36,061 bases of DNA from Solimonas soli DSM 21787. Its GTDB lineage: Bacteria; Pseudomonadota; Gammaproteobacteria; Nevskiales; Nevskiaceae. Under the pieces are notes generated by a model. The model searched no databases. It was not told the DNA's origin and saw nothing but the letters and a program-made list of their open reading frames with translations. The stretch covers positions 1 through 36,061 of the forward strand of contig NZ_AXDW01000025.1 of the NCBI RefSeq assembly GCF_000474945.1, written 5' to 3'. Positions 7,174 through 15,388 of the stretch are shown piece by piece. Both the position numbers and the translations under genes were made by a program. Positions within the stretch are counted from its first letter, which is position 1. Each line of letters starts with the position of its first letter.

Positions 7174-9333
7174 TCAGAAGCGCAGCCGCGTGCCGACGTA
7201 GAGCGCGCGCGGCTCGCCCGGCGTCAGGATGGCGTCGTCGGGCGCCGCGGCGTCCTTGACGCTGAAGAAGGCGACGTAGTTCTTGTCGCTCAGGTTGCGC
7301 AGTTCCGCATAGACCTCCCAGGTCTCGCGCGTGAGGCCGGCTCGCAGGCCCAGCAGCTCATACGAATCGACCTTGTAGCGGTTGCTGAAGTCGGCCCAGC
7401 GCGAGCCGACGACGTCGAAGGTCGGTCCGGCGTAGAAGCCGCTCGTGTGGCGATACAGCAGCTCGCCCTTGATCGCGTAGGTCGGCGCGGCCGGCAGGTC
7501 GTTGTCGCCGTAGTGCTCGTCGCCATCGAACTTGAAATGGTTGACGGTGATGTTGACCAGCGGCTCGATGCGATGGCTGCCGGCAGCGTCCAGCGCCAGG
7601 CTGGCGCCGAACAGGGCCTCGATGCCGGCGTGGATCGTGTCATCGATGTTCGCCGACAGGCTGGTGCCCGGCGCGTCCGGATCGTCGATCGACAGGATCT
7701 CGTCCTGGAGCTTCGCGTAGTAGACGGCGACGTCCCAGTGCCAGCGGTCCTTGTCGCCGAACGGCTGCGAGCCGCGCGTGCCGATCTCGGCGACCGTGCC
7801 GCGCATCGGATCGAGCGCCTTGTCGCAACCGCAGGCGTCGTCCTGCAGCTCGAAGTTGTCCGGCGCCTCGTAGAGACGGCTGAGGTTGGCGAACAGTTGC
7901 ACGTCCGGCGTGAGCTGGTGGATCAGGCCGACGCGCGGATTGATGCTGTTGTAGTGGTCGTTCGGATTCGTCAGCACGCCGCTCGCGGCGTCGGTGTTCT
8001 TCACGTCGCGGCTGGAGACGACGCCCTGCGTGCCGTAGATGACGGTCCATTTCGGCGCGAACTGCCAGCGGTCGACGGCGAACAGCTCGACGCTGTCGGC
8101 ACGGTTGTCGACGTCGGTCTGCAGCGCGCCACGCTGGCCGGGCTCGTAGTCGTAGTTGCCGCCCTTGTTGGTGGTCTCGCTGTAATCGACGCCGGCCAGC
8201 AGCTGGTGATCGCCGAGGCGCAGGTCGTAGCGCAGCGAGGTGCCGGCCGTGCGCTGCCTGGTGTCGATCAGCAGGCTGAAGTACGGCGGCGCGTAGACGA
8301 TCGGGTGATAGAGCTGCTGGTCCTCGTAGGAGACACCGACCGAGAGATGGCTGTCGGCGCCGATGTCCCAGACCGTCTTGTTGGCGAAGCGCCAGGTCTG
8401 CACGTTGTAGTGATAGTCGCCGGCCACGGCGGCCGCTTCCGCCTGCCGCGGGTCATCCTGCCATTGCTCGCGCGTCAGCGAACCGGGCAGCTCCTGGTCA
8501 TTGTCCAGGTAAGTCAGATAGAAGCGCGTGCGCAGCGCCTCGCTGAATTGCCAGCCGCTGTTGGCGTAGATGCCCTTGCGCTCCTGCTGCTGGTGGTCGC
8601 GGTAGCCGTCGTAGCTGCGGCCTTCGGCGGTGATCAGCCCGTCGAAAGGGCCGTTCACGGTGCCGACGCTGGCATGGCCTTGCACCTGGCCGAAGCTGCC
8701 GCCGCTGAGATACAGCTCCGGGGCGCTGTCGCGCGCGGTCGGCGTCGTGAAGTCGATCGCGCCGCCGAGCGTGCTGGCGCCGTAAGTCAGCGCATTGGCG
8801 CCGCGCGCGACGCTGATGTAGCGCGCCGCCAGCGGATCGATGATGCGGTTGTGGTTATTGCCGTCGGCGGTCGTCACCGGCAGGCCGTCCTGCAAGAGCT
8901 TGATGCCGTTGCCGTCGTAGTTGGTGGCGTCGAGGTTAGAGCCGCGGCTGGAGAAGAACGTCGAGTCGCCGGTCGAGCCGCTCGCCGCCCACACGCCGGG
9001 CACGTAGCGCAGCATGTCGGCGAGATTGGAGACATTGCGCTGGTAGAGGTCATCGCTGTCGACCAGCGTGACGCCGCCCGGATTGAGCGCCTGCTCGGCC
9101 TGCAGCTGCTGCCTGGTCTGCTCGGCGACGGCCTCGGCCGTGACGACGACCGTGGCCACCGGCGACGGCTCGTCGCTCTGCGCGAACGCGCCGATCGGCG
9201 CGAGACTGCAGGCGGACAACAGCAGGGTGGAGGCGCGGCCCGGCGCGCGGCGGCCGAGGCGCGGCGCGCCAGAAGAGTTGGAAAATTTCGTGTCCATGGT
9301 GGATTCGAGTCGATGAGGAGGCGATGCGCGCAT
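7174..9333 (-). CDS. TonB-dependent outer-membrane receptor, probable copper receptor
   Basis: A 719-residue outer-membrane receptor. A signal peptide ends at PIGAFAQ, followed by a TonB-box-like ATVVVTAEAV. The plug domain (about 80-200) contains DMLRYVPGV, SRGSN and ARGANALTYGASTLGGAIDF, then a 22-stranded barrel ending in a terminal Phe (VGTRLRF). Its place behind a PCuAC chaperone and a DUF2946 protein suggests the OprC/copper-receptor type; this is inference from context. A CGC motif in DDACGCDKALDPM is a possible metal site. The start ATG at 9333 overlaps the upstream stop as TGATG, implying translational coupling. An internal ATG at 9297 (MDTKFSNSSG) is an alternative; neither has a clear ribosome site. 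Confidence 0.88.
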   Translation of the reverse strand: MRASPPHRLESTMDTKFSNSSGAPRLGRRAPGRASTLLLSACSLAPIGAFAQSDEPSPVATVVVTAEAVAEQTRQQLQAEQALNPGGVTLVDSDDLYQRNVSNLADMLRYVPGVWAASGSTGDSTFFSSRGSNLDATNYDGNGIKLLQDGLPVTTADGNNHNRIIDPLAARYISVARGANALTYGASTLGGAIDFTTPTARDSAPELYLSGGSFGQVQGHASVGTVNGPFDGLITAEGRSYDGYRDHQQQERKGIYANSGWQFSEALRTRFYLTYLDNDQELPGSLTREQWQDDPRQAEAAAVAGDYHYNVQTWRFANKTVWDIGADSHLSVGVSYEDQQLYHPIVYAPPYFSLLIDTRQRTAGTSLRYDLRLGDHQLLAGVDYSETTNKGGNYDYEPGQRGALQTDVDNRADSVELFAVDRWQFAPKWTVIYGTQGVVSSRDVKNTDAASGVLTNPNDHYNSINPRVGLIHQLTPDVQLFANLSRLYEAPDNFELQDDACGCDKALDPMRGTVAEIGTRGSQPFGDKDRWHWDVAVYYAKLQDEILSIDDPDAPGTSLSANIDDTIHAGIEALFGASLALDAAGSHRIEPLVNITVNHFKFDGDEHYGDNDLPAAPTYAIKGELLYRHTSGFYAGPTFDVVGSRWADFSNRYKVDSYELLGLRAGLTRETWEVYAELRNLSDKNYVAFFSVKDAAAPDDAILTPGEPRALYVGTRLRF

Positions 9334-9857
9334 CAGCCGTGGTGATGGCCGGACATCGCGTCCGGCGGCGACGCCGGCGCGGCATCGGCGCGGACCGGCA
9401 AGAGCAGCTCGAGCTGCGAGCCGTCATCGAAGCGGATCGACAGCGGCACCGTCTCGCCGGCCTTCGGCAGGCGCGTCAGCCCCATGAACATCAGGTGCGT
9501 GCCGCCCGGCGCCATCGCCAGCTGGCCATGCGCCGGCACCGTCGGATCAGCGAGCTCGCGCATGCGCATCTGGCCGTCGACCATCTTCATCTCGTGGATC
9601 TGCACCTGCGCCGCCAGCGGCGAACGCAGCGCCACGATCTTGCGCGGCGCGGCGCCGGCATTGCGCAGCGTGAGGAAAGCGCCGGCCACTGGCGCGCCCG
9701 GCGGCGGTTCGCGCAGCCAGGCACCGTCGGCGCTGATCGCCGCGCGGCTTTGCGTGGCCTGGTCGTCGTGATCGGCCTGCGCCGGCAGGCACAGGGTCGT
9801 GAACAGGGTCGCGAGCGCCACGCACAAGGCGCGGGCGCGAAGGTGATGCGGTTGCAT
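9333..9857 (-). CDS. PCuAC-type periplasmic copper chaperone
   Basis: A 174-residue exported protein with a signal peptide ending at LPAQA. The PCuAC (DUF461) copper motif is visible: H-E-M-x-M, then R-M, and later T-H-L-M-F-M-G, giving the His/Met ligand set that binds Cu(I) in this cupredoxin-like family. A His-rich tail (MSGHHHG) may bind extra metal. The family delivers copper to cytochrome oxidase CuA sites or to uptake systems. The ATG at 9857 has an AGAGGA site upstream. It sits between the DUF2946 gene and the TonB receptor on the same strand and shares a one-base overlap with the receptor, so all three probably form one operon. Confidence 0.92.
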   Translation of the reverse strand: MQPHHLRARALCVALATLFTTLCLPAQADHDDQATQSRAAISADGAWLREPPPGAPVAGAFLTLRNAGAAPRKIVALRSPLAAQVQIHEMKMVDGQMRMRELADPTVPAHGQLAMAPGGTHLMFMGLTRLPKAGETVPLSIRFDDGSQLELLLPVRADAAPASPPDAMSGHHHG

Positions 9858-9974
9858 GGGAGCGTTCCTCTCGAGAATCAGGCGCGATGACGGGCATCGT
9901 CGCTGCCGATGCCCTCATCGTTGGAAAGGCCGCAAGCACCCGATGTCGAATCGGGCGTGCGGCATCGCGTGCTT

Positions 9975-10376
9975 CTAGAGCGTGCGGGGCGGGGCGCGCA
10001 GCGGCGGAAGAACGAGCTGCTGAACGAGGGGAATCGCCGGCAGCGTGGACCGCGCTGCGGTCGGTCGGGTGGCGACGTGAAGGATCGCTGCAACCCGCGG
10101 CAGCGCCGCCGCATGCAGACCGTGGACGGAACACAGGCTGCACGTCGCCTTGGCGAGCGTCGCGCGCCGGGCGGCGTCCTGGACTTCCTTCGGCACGGCG
10201 GCGAGCAGCGCGCGACGGAATTCCGCGGAGCCGTGACCGCAGAAGGCATACGCCAGCGGATCGCCGCTGCGGCTGTACATCGCCTCGGCGTGCGCGACAG
10301 GCAGCAGCATCTGCGCGACCAGCGCGAAAACGCTGATCCATACCGCGGCAAGACGCTGGCGAACCCCCCATCCCAT
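9975..10376 (-). CDS. DUF2946-family protein, copper-associated
   Basis: A 133-residue protein with an N-terminal membrane or signal segment (LAAVWISVFALVAQMLLPVAHA), a conserved Cys region (AFCGHG) and a C-S-L-C-S-V-H-G motif. This matches DUF2946, short Cys/His-containing proteins that recur beside PCuAC and copper TonB receptors. The biochemical role is unknown; metal handling is inferred from neighbours. ATG 10376 was chosen, since the longer frame starts with a GTG and adds only a basic decapeptide. It is the first gene of the minus-strand copper operon, 117 bp before the PCuAC gene. Confidence 0.8.
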   Translation of the reverse strand: MGWGVRQRLAAVWISVFALVAQMLLPVAHAEAMYSRSGDPLAYAFCGHGSAEFRRALLAAVPKEVQDAARRATLAKATCSLCSVHGLHAAALPRVAAILHVATRPTAARSTLPAIPLVQQLVLPPLRAPPRTL

Positions 10377-10483
10377 CCGCCTAGTATGCCTTACGCCGAT
10401 CCGCACGATCAGTCGGATTCGCGCTTTCGATATATCACCGGACGCGGCCGCCGGCGTCGCTGATGGGGCCCCGACGCGGGCGG

Positions 10484-10512
10484 CAAAAAAGAGCGGGGCT
10501 CGCGCCCCGCCC
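10484..10512 (-). terminator. intrinsic terminator of the beta-helix/cytochrome gene
   Basis: Read on the minus strand, a 7-bp GC stem (gcggggc 10493-10499 with gccccgc 10504-10510) is followed by six T's (AAAAAA at 10485-10490 on the plus strand). It starts about 30 bases past the stop of the large minus-strand gene ending at 10543. Confidence 0.85.
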
Positions 10513-10542
10513 TTCCGATACCGCCGACCGCCATTTTCGCGA

Positions 10543-13500
10543 TCAGTTGGCGCAGCTCGTCGAACCCGGATAGGCCGTTTCGTCGGCGTGCACCACGTTC
10601 TGGATCCACTGCTGGATCAGCGCGTGGCCTTCCTCGTCGACCACGCTGCGCGCCAGCGGCGGCATGCGCGCGGCCGGCGTGGTGGCTGCCGAGCTGATGC
10701 GGAACTCGAGGATCGAATCGGCGGCGTTGGCCGGGTGGATGTCGTAGCTGCGGCCGCCGTTGCCTTCCTGGCCGGTGGCGGTCGGGCGCTTGCAGACGCC
10801 GTAAGTGGTGTCGACCTTGCGCAGGCTGTCGAGATAGAAGCCGGTGCTCGCCGCGAAGCCGCTGACGTTGTGGCAGTGCTGGCAATTCGCTTCGAGCCAG
10901 GAGCGTGCGCGCGCCTCGACGTCCTGCGCGCTGCCGGCCGCGAAGCCGGAATCGCCGGGCTTGTTGAAGGTCGGCACGCGCTCGATCTTGGTGGCGATCT
11001 GCGTCAGCGGATCGACGCCGAGATCGCCCGGGCAGCCGACCATCATGTTGTGGCTGCACCAGTAGGCGATCTGGTTGACGCCGGCGACCTCGTGCTGGCT
11101 CTGCTCGGTGATGCGCGTCGACTCGCTGTGATAGGCCTTGTTGAGATTGCGGATGCGCGGGCCGATCGGCGCGGCGCCGGCTTCCTGGTCGGCGCGCGAA
11201 TGGCAGCTCAGGCACTGGTTGGCATTGGGGATCAGGTAGTTCGCCGTCGAGCCGCGGTGCACGAGGCCGGAGTCGACGTCCTTCATGTCCCAGTGCACGG
11301 ACGCCGTGCCGCCGCCGAGCGCGAGCTTGGCCACCTTCTTGCCGTTCTCGGTGGTCCAGATGTACGCCATGCCGTCCCAGCGGGCGACGCCCTTGTTGTT
11401 GACGCGCTTGATCAGCAGGCGCGTTTCGACCGGCGTTTCGCTGTCGTCGGCCTCGTCGCGGAACGAGAAGGTCTTGGCGATGATCGTGCCGCTCGGGAAC
11501 ACGACCACGGCATTGGCACCGTCGGTCCTGGCGTCGCGGTAGACCGCCTTGGTGCCGGTCGGCAGATAGACGACGCGATACTTCACGGCGTAGTCGGAGA
11601 ACAGCTTGGTATTGAGCGAGTACGGCGTGCCGTTGCCGTTCGGCGCGCTGGTCGGATCTTGCGGATCGCTGAACAGGTGGTACTGGTCGAGCGTCGGGCA
11701 GTTGACCTTGGCGGCGTCGAAGTTGACTTCGCCGGCCTTGCCGGCGCCGCACAGCTTGGCGATCTGCTCGGCGGTCGGCGCCGGATCGTAGTCGCCGCTG
11801 CGCTGGAACGGCGGGATGGTGACATCGGGCAGCGGCTCGAGATTCTTGTCGTACTGCGACACGCACTGGTGCGAGCTCATGTCGAAGCTCGACGGGAACT
11901 GCGCCAGCGCGCCGAGATCGAGGCTCTGCGAGATCACCAGTTCCAGGCCCTTGGTGCCGTGGAAGTTCGCGTACTTGAGGCTGTCGCTGCTGAAGCTGTT
12001 GTCGTCGTCGATGCACGAATACCAGTCCGGCAGGATGCGCGGCTTGTCGGCCTTGCTCTGGTCGAACTTGTACTGGTTGTAGTGGCAGCTCGGGTCCGGC
12101 ACCTCGTTGGTGAGGATCGGCTTGCCGCGCTCGTCGTGCGGCACGTCCTCGCCGTTGGCGTCCTTCGGATACGGACAGCCGGCGTCGTTGCTGTCGAGCA
12201 GGCCGTCCCAGAGGATGTGCGCGCCGCGGATCTGGCCGGCGGCGAGCGGCGCCAGGTTGAGCAGCGGCGCCGGACACTTGAGCAGGTTCTGCGGCAGCAG
12301 GCAGGCGGCCTGGTTCTTGAGGCCGACCACGGCCGGCAGCAGCTTCGAGACCTCGCCCGACATGACGTTCTGCAGGGTCGGCAGCGGCAGCTGGTTGCCG
12401 TTGTTCTTGAAGGTGTTGTGCCAGATGTGCAGGCCTTCGGTGTACCAGTCGATGCGATGCTCGCTGGGCCGGCCGGCGCCCTGCGGGAAAATCTCGTAGC
12501 TGGTGTGGATGATGCCGGCGGTGTTGTTGCCTTCGAACAGATTGTCGTGGATGTCGATGCGGTCGTAGGCCAGCGTGATCATGCCGCTGCCGGCCGGCAC
12601 GTTGCCGACGATGCCGCCGGACGTGAAGTTGTAGGTGTTGTTCATGCGCGCGGTGTTGTTCTTCATCACCGAGCGGTCGCCGTACTGGCGCAGGTTGTCG
12701 AGGTCGTAGATCAGGAAGCCGCCGGTGTTGCACTCGGCGAGGTTGCCGTCGTACTCGCCGCCGCGCACGTTCTCGATCTCGAAACCGAACACGTTGTAGG
12801 CGGCGCGGCTCTTGCGGATGATCGCCGTGTTGGTCTGGCCGACGTAGATGCCGGCGTCGGAGGCGCCGACCGACTCGGATTCCTCGATGAGGATGTTCTC
12901 GCTCGACACCGGGTAGATGCCGTAGCGGCCCGACAGCTTCGAGACGGTGTAGTCCGGCGAGCTGGTGTCGCCGACCACGTTCTGCGGGTCGTTCGGGTCC
13001 TGCGTCGCCGGATCGGTGCAGGCGACGTTGAGCAGCCTGGCGTTGTTGGCGAAGGCGTTGCCGGCGTTGATCGGCGTGGCGCTGGCACGGCCGCCGCCGG
13101 ACGACCACATGGCGCGCACGCGCTGCACGGTGCCGTGATCGACGCCGCGGAACTCGATGCCGTTGCCGCCGGTGTCGAGCACGGTCAGGTCCTGCACGGT
13201 GATGCCGTGCACGTTGACGGCGAGGATGCCTTCCGGCGAGTTGTTCTGCTTGAACGACAGCACCGTCTGGTCACGGCCGGCGCCGCGGATCAGCACGTCC
13301 TCGGTATTGGTCAGCTGCAGCGACGAGGTCAGCTCGTAGTAGCCGGCGGCGAACTCGATGACATCGCCGGGCGCGGCCTGCACCATCGCCGCAACCATGT
13401 CGCTGGTCGCCGTCGGCCCCGGCGCGATGTGGAAGACGCGGCCTTCGCCGCTGCCGCCATTGTCCGAACCCGGATTGCTCTTGCCGCTCGACCCGCCGCA

Positions 13501-13569
13501 GGCCGCGAGCGCCAGGGCCAGCGCTGCCGGCAGCACGATCCCCGCAATACGTCCCTGCACCTTGCCCAT
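10543..13569 (-). CDS. fusion lipoprotein: parallel beta-helix domain plus diheme cytochrome c
   Basis: A 1008-residue lipoprotein: signal MGKVQGRIAGIVLPAALALA with lipobox L21-A-A-C24, then a Ser/Gly linker. Residues about 45-430 are a right-handed parallel beta-helix (GNGIEFRGV, DAGIYVGQT, GGFLIYDL and similar turns), matching the TIGR03805 type. From about residue 610 it becomes the SO2930-type diheme cytochrome family (TIGR03806), with TPYSLNTKLFSDYAVKYR and two heme c motifs, CLSCH at 786-790 and CQHCH at 896-900. These two families are usually adjacent separate genes, recalled from family descriptions and not checked; here one frame covers both. It probably sits on the periplasmic face or the outer membrane and transfers electrons; the substrate is unknown. 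The start has an AGGGGG site. Confidence 0.85.
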   Translation of the reverse strand: MGKVQGRIAGIVLPAALALALAACGGSSGKSNPGSDNGGSGEGRVFHIAPGPTATSDMVAAMVQAAPGDVIEFAAGYYELTSSLQLTNTEDVLIRGAGRDQTVLSFKQNNSPEGILAVNVHGITVQDLTVLDTGGNGIEFRGVDHGTVQRVRAMWSSGGGRASATPINAGNAFANNARLLNVACTDPATQDPNDPQNVVGDTSSPDYTVSKLSGRYGIYPVSSENILIEESESVGASDAGIYVGQTNTAIIRKSRAAYNVFGFEIENVRGGEYDGNLAECNTGGFLIYDLDNLRQYGDRSVMKNNTARMNNTYNFTSGGIVGNVPAGSGMITLAYDRIDIHDNLFEGNNTAGIIHTSYEIFPQGAGRPSEHRIDWYTEGLHIWHNTFKNNGNQLPLPTLQNVMSGEVSKLLPAVVGLKNQAACLLPQNLLKCPAPLLNLAPLAAGQIRGAHILWDGLLDSNDAGCPYPKDANGEDVPHDERGKPILTNEVPDPSCHYNQYKFDQSKADKPRILPDWYSCIDDDNSFSSDSLKYANFHGTKGLELVISQSLDLGALAQFPSSFDMSSHQCVSQYDKNLEPLPDVTIPPFQRSGDYDPAPTAEQIAKLCGAGKAGEVNFDAAKVNCPTLDQYHLFSDPQDPTSAPNGNGTPYSLNTKLFSDYAVKYRVVYLPTGTKAVYRDARTDGANAVVVFPSGTIIAKTFSFRDEADDSETPVETRLLIKRVNNKGVARWDGMAYIWTTENGKKVAKLALGGGTASVHWDMKDVDSGLVHRGSTANYLIPNANQCLSCHSRADQEAGAAPIGPRIRNLNKAYHSESTRITEQSQHEVAGVNQIAYWCSHNMMVGCPGDLGVDPLTQIATKIERVPTFNKPGDSGFAAGSAQDVEARARSWLEANCQHCHNVSGFAASTGFYLDSLRKVDTTYGVCKRPTATGQEGNGGRSYDIHPANAADSILEFRISSAATTPAARMPPLARSVVDEEGHALIQQWIQNVVHADETAYPGSTSCAN

Positions 13570-13831
13570 CGAGCCCCCTGTGGCCCGCGGCCGGATCGGC
13601 CGCTTCCCCTGAATATGAATGGTTTGTTGCGAGTATATCGGCGGGCCTGCGCGGGCCCGGCGCGGGCGCGCAGGTAAATTCGGCCTACGGAGAAACCCGC
13701 ATCGCGGCGCGCCGTTGCGCGCCCCTCGCCCGAAAGGACTAAGACGCAGCGCGCGCTTGCGGCGACCATGCGCAGGACGCTCCGGCCGGATGCCGGGGGA
13801 CGCTATGCAACAAGCTGGAGGACGGGCCGCA

Positions 13832-14851
13832 ATGGGTGACCAAATCAATCTCAAGATCCTGCTCGAGTCGCAGGGACTGGAACGCTGCCCGTTCCCGATC
13901 CCGACCGGCTGGTACTTCGTCGATTACGCGGACACGCTCAAGCCCGGCGAGATGCGCAACGTGCAGCTGTTCGGCCAGGAGTGGGTGCTGTTCCGCACCG
14001 AGTCCGGCAAGCCGGGCATGTCGGACCCGTATTGCCCGCACCTCGGCGCGCACATGGGCCACGGCGGCAAGGTCTGCGGCGAGCACATCCGCTGCCCGTT
14101 CCATCACTGGGAATACGACACCGCCGGCTGGTGCAAGAGCATTCCCTACGCCAAGGTCACGCCGCCGATCGTCAGGAAGCAGGCGATCCTGCGCACGCTG
14201 CCGATGGTCGAGAAGTACGGAATGATGTGGGCCTGGTATCACCCGCAGTGCGCCGAGCCGAGCTTCGAGCTGCCGTACATCCCGGAGATCGAAGATCCGA
14301 CCGGCTACACCGGCTCGCGGCGCGGCTCGTGGACCGCCGACACCTGCATCCAGGAGATCGCCGAGAACGGCGTCGACACCGCGCACCTCAAGTTCCTGCA
14401 CGGCGCGCCGGGCATCCCGCCGGTCGAGGCGACGTATGACGGCCCGGTCATGAAGCTCGACATCGGCCGCGGCTACATCGTCGGCACCGCCTACGGTCCG
14501 GGCCTCAACGTCATGCGCTTCAACCAGCACGGCATCACCGCGACGATGATCTCGTACACACAGCCGATCACCGCCGAGAAGAGCCGCATGAACATGAGCT
14601 TCCGCCATGTCGACTATCCCGAAGGCACGCCGGAACTGCATGCCTCGAAGAAGGTCATCGATCACATGATCGGCGCCGCCGAGGGCGAGGAGAGCGCCGG
14701 CTTCGAGAGCGTCGACTTCATCGTCTGGAACAACAAGAAGTATCGTCCGAACCCGCTGCTCTGCGACGGCGACGGCCCGGTGCTGCAGTTCCGCAAGTGG
14801 TTCAAGCAGTTCTACAGCAACGCCGACGCGGCGACGCTCGCCAAGATCTGA
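13832..14851 (+). CDS. Rieske non-heme iron oxygenase, KshA/DAF-36-like
   Basis: A 339-residue oxygenase component. The N-terminal Rieske [2Fe-2S] site is CPH (C-x-H) followed by CPFH (C-x2-H) 17 residues on. The mononuclear iron site is visible in ENGVDTAHLKFLHG, matching the D-x2-H-x4-H pattern. The overall form resembles 3-ketosteroid 9-alpha-hydroxylase (KshA) and cholesterol 7-desaturase (DAF-36/Neverland) more than aromatic-ring dioxygenases, so a sterol or terpenoid substrate is plausible but unproven. It needs an electron donor; the [2Fe-2S] ferredoxin gene directly downstream is the obvious candidate. ATG 13832 has GGAGGA at 13817-13822. It is divergent from the beta-helix/cytochrome gene across a 262-bp gap in which no convincing promoter was identified. 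Confidence 0.9.
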   Translation: MGDQINLKILLESQGLERCPFPIPTGWYFVDYADTLKPGEMRNVQLFGQEWVLFRTESGKPGMSDPYCPHLGAHMGHGGKVCGEHIRCPFHHWEYDTAGWCKSIPYAKVTPPIVRKQAILRTLPMVEKYGMMWAWYHPQCAEPSFELPYIPEIEDPTGYTGSRRGSWTADTCIQEIAENGVDTAHLKFLHGAPGIPPVEATYDGPVMKLDIGRGYIVGTAYGPGLNVMRFNQHGITATMISYTQPITAEKSRMNMSFRHVDYPEGTPELHASKKVIDHMIGAAEGEESAGFESVDFIVWNNKKYRPNPLLCDGDGPVLQFRKWFKQFYSNADAATLAKI

Positions 14852-14873
14852 GCGCGGCGGTGGCCGAGACACC

Positions 14874-14905
14874 CGCCCCGGTCACAGCGGCCGGGGCGTT
14901 TTTAT
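14874..14905 (+). terminator. intrinsic terminator between oxygenase and ferredoxin genes
   Basis: An 8-bp stem (cgccccgg 14874-14881, ccggggcg 14891-14898) is followed by TTTTT (14899-14903). It lies inside the 68-bp gap between the oxygenase and the ferredoxin and ends 15 bases before the ferredoxin start. It should reduce read-through, or act as an attenuator or processing site. Confidence 0.85.
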
Positions 14906-14919
14906 TGGAGAGCAGAAGC

Positions 14920-15243
14920 ATGACGGCTGTACGGGTCAAGGATCGCGACGGCGCCGACAAGACGGTCGACGCCGACGACGGCGCGCTGCTGATGGAGGCG
15001 CTGCGCGACGCCGGCTGCGGCATCGAGGGCACCTGCGGCGGCGCGATGTCCTGCGGCACCTGCCACGTCTATGTCGCCGACGCCTGGGTGGCGAAGCTGC
15101 CGCCGAAGAGCGAGGACGAGACGATGATGCTCGAAGCGCTCGCCGATTTTGTGCCGCTGAAACCCGGTTCGCGGCTGTCGTGCCAGATCTCGCTGAACGG
15201 CAGACTCGAGGGACTCGAAGTGGAGATCGCCCCGCAGGCCTGA
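14920..15243 (+). CDS. [2Fe-2S] ferredoxin, adrenodoxin type
   Basis: A 107-residue ferredoxin. The cluster ligands follow the adrenodoxin/putidaredoxin pattern: C-x5-C-x2-C in the segment CGGAMSCGTCHVYV and its preceding Cys, with the fourth Cys in SRLSCQ near residue 90. These proteins carry single electrons from an NAD(P)H reductase to P450s or Rieske oxygenases. No reductase gene is in the window. A TTGGAG ribosome site at 14905-14910 precedes ATG 14920. Adjacent position suggests it serves the Rieske oxygenase. It could alternatively support the sulfur locus that follows, which is less likely. Confidence 0.92.
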   Translation: MTAVRVKDRDGADKTVDADDGALLMEALRDAGCGIEGTCGGAMSCGTCHVYVADAWVAKLPPKSEDETMMLEALADFVPLKPGSRLSCQISLNGRLEGLEVEIAPQA

Positions 15244-15388
15244 TGGGAGATGCCGGCCGCCGATCTTTAGCTCGAAAGAGCATATGCGCAGCATCAGCAG
15301 TTCCTTTTAACACCTAAGTTTCGCTCCTACATTTGGAACATCTGCCGGCTATAGCCGCCGGCATCGCTTCCGAATACAGGAGTTTTCG
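15244..15388 (+). promoter_or_regulatory. upstream region of the sulfur nanocompartment locus
   Basis: This 145-bp gap is AT-richer than its surroundings. A possible sigma-70 promoter is TTTTAA (15305-15310), a 17-base spacer and TACATT (15328-15333). Just downstream is a perfect 12-bp palindrome, CGGCTATAGCCG (15346-15357), within a larger GCCGGC/GCCGGC arrangement, which could be an operator in the leader. The ribosome site AGGAGTTTTCG before the rhodanese start nearly matches the AGGAGTTTTCC before the encapsulin start. Assignments are by eye. Confidence 0.4.

Noticed and set aside
4185-9345. Very long open frames (hundreds of codons, up to about 1000) on the strand opposite the lipoprotein, pseudouridine synthase and TonB receptor genes.
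   Set aside because: High GC removes stops from antisense frames. Their products are Arg/Ala/Gly-rich with no motifs, while the opposite strand has clear families.
9858-9974. Imperfect stem-loop (gcacccgat / atcgggcgtgc) between the DUF2946 and PCuAC genes as a riboswitch or attenuator.
   Set aside because: The pairing is short and imperfect, there is no T-run, and nothing resembles a known riboswitch class.
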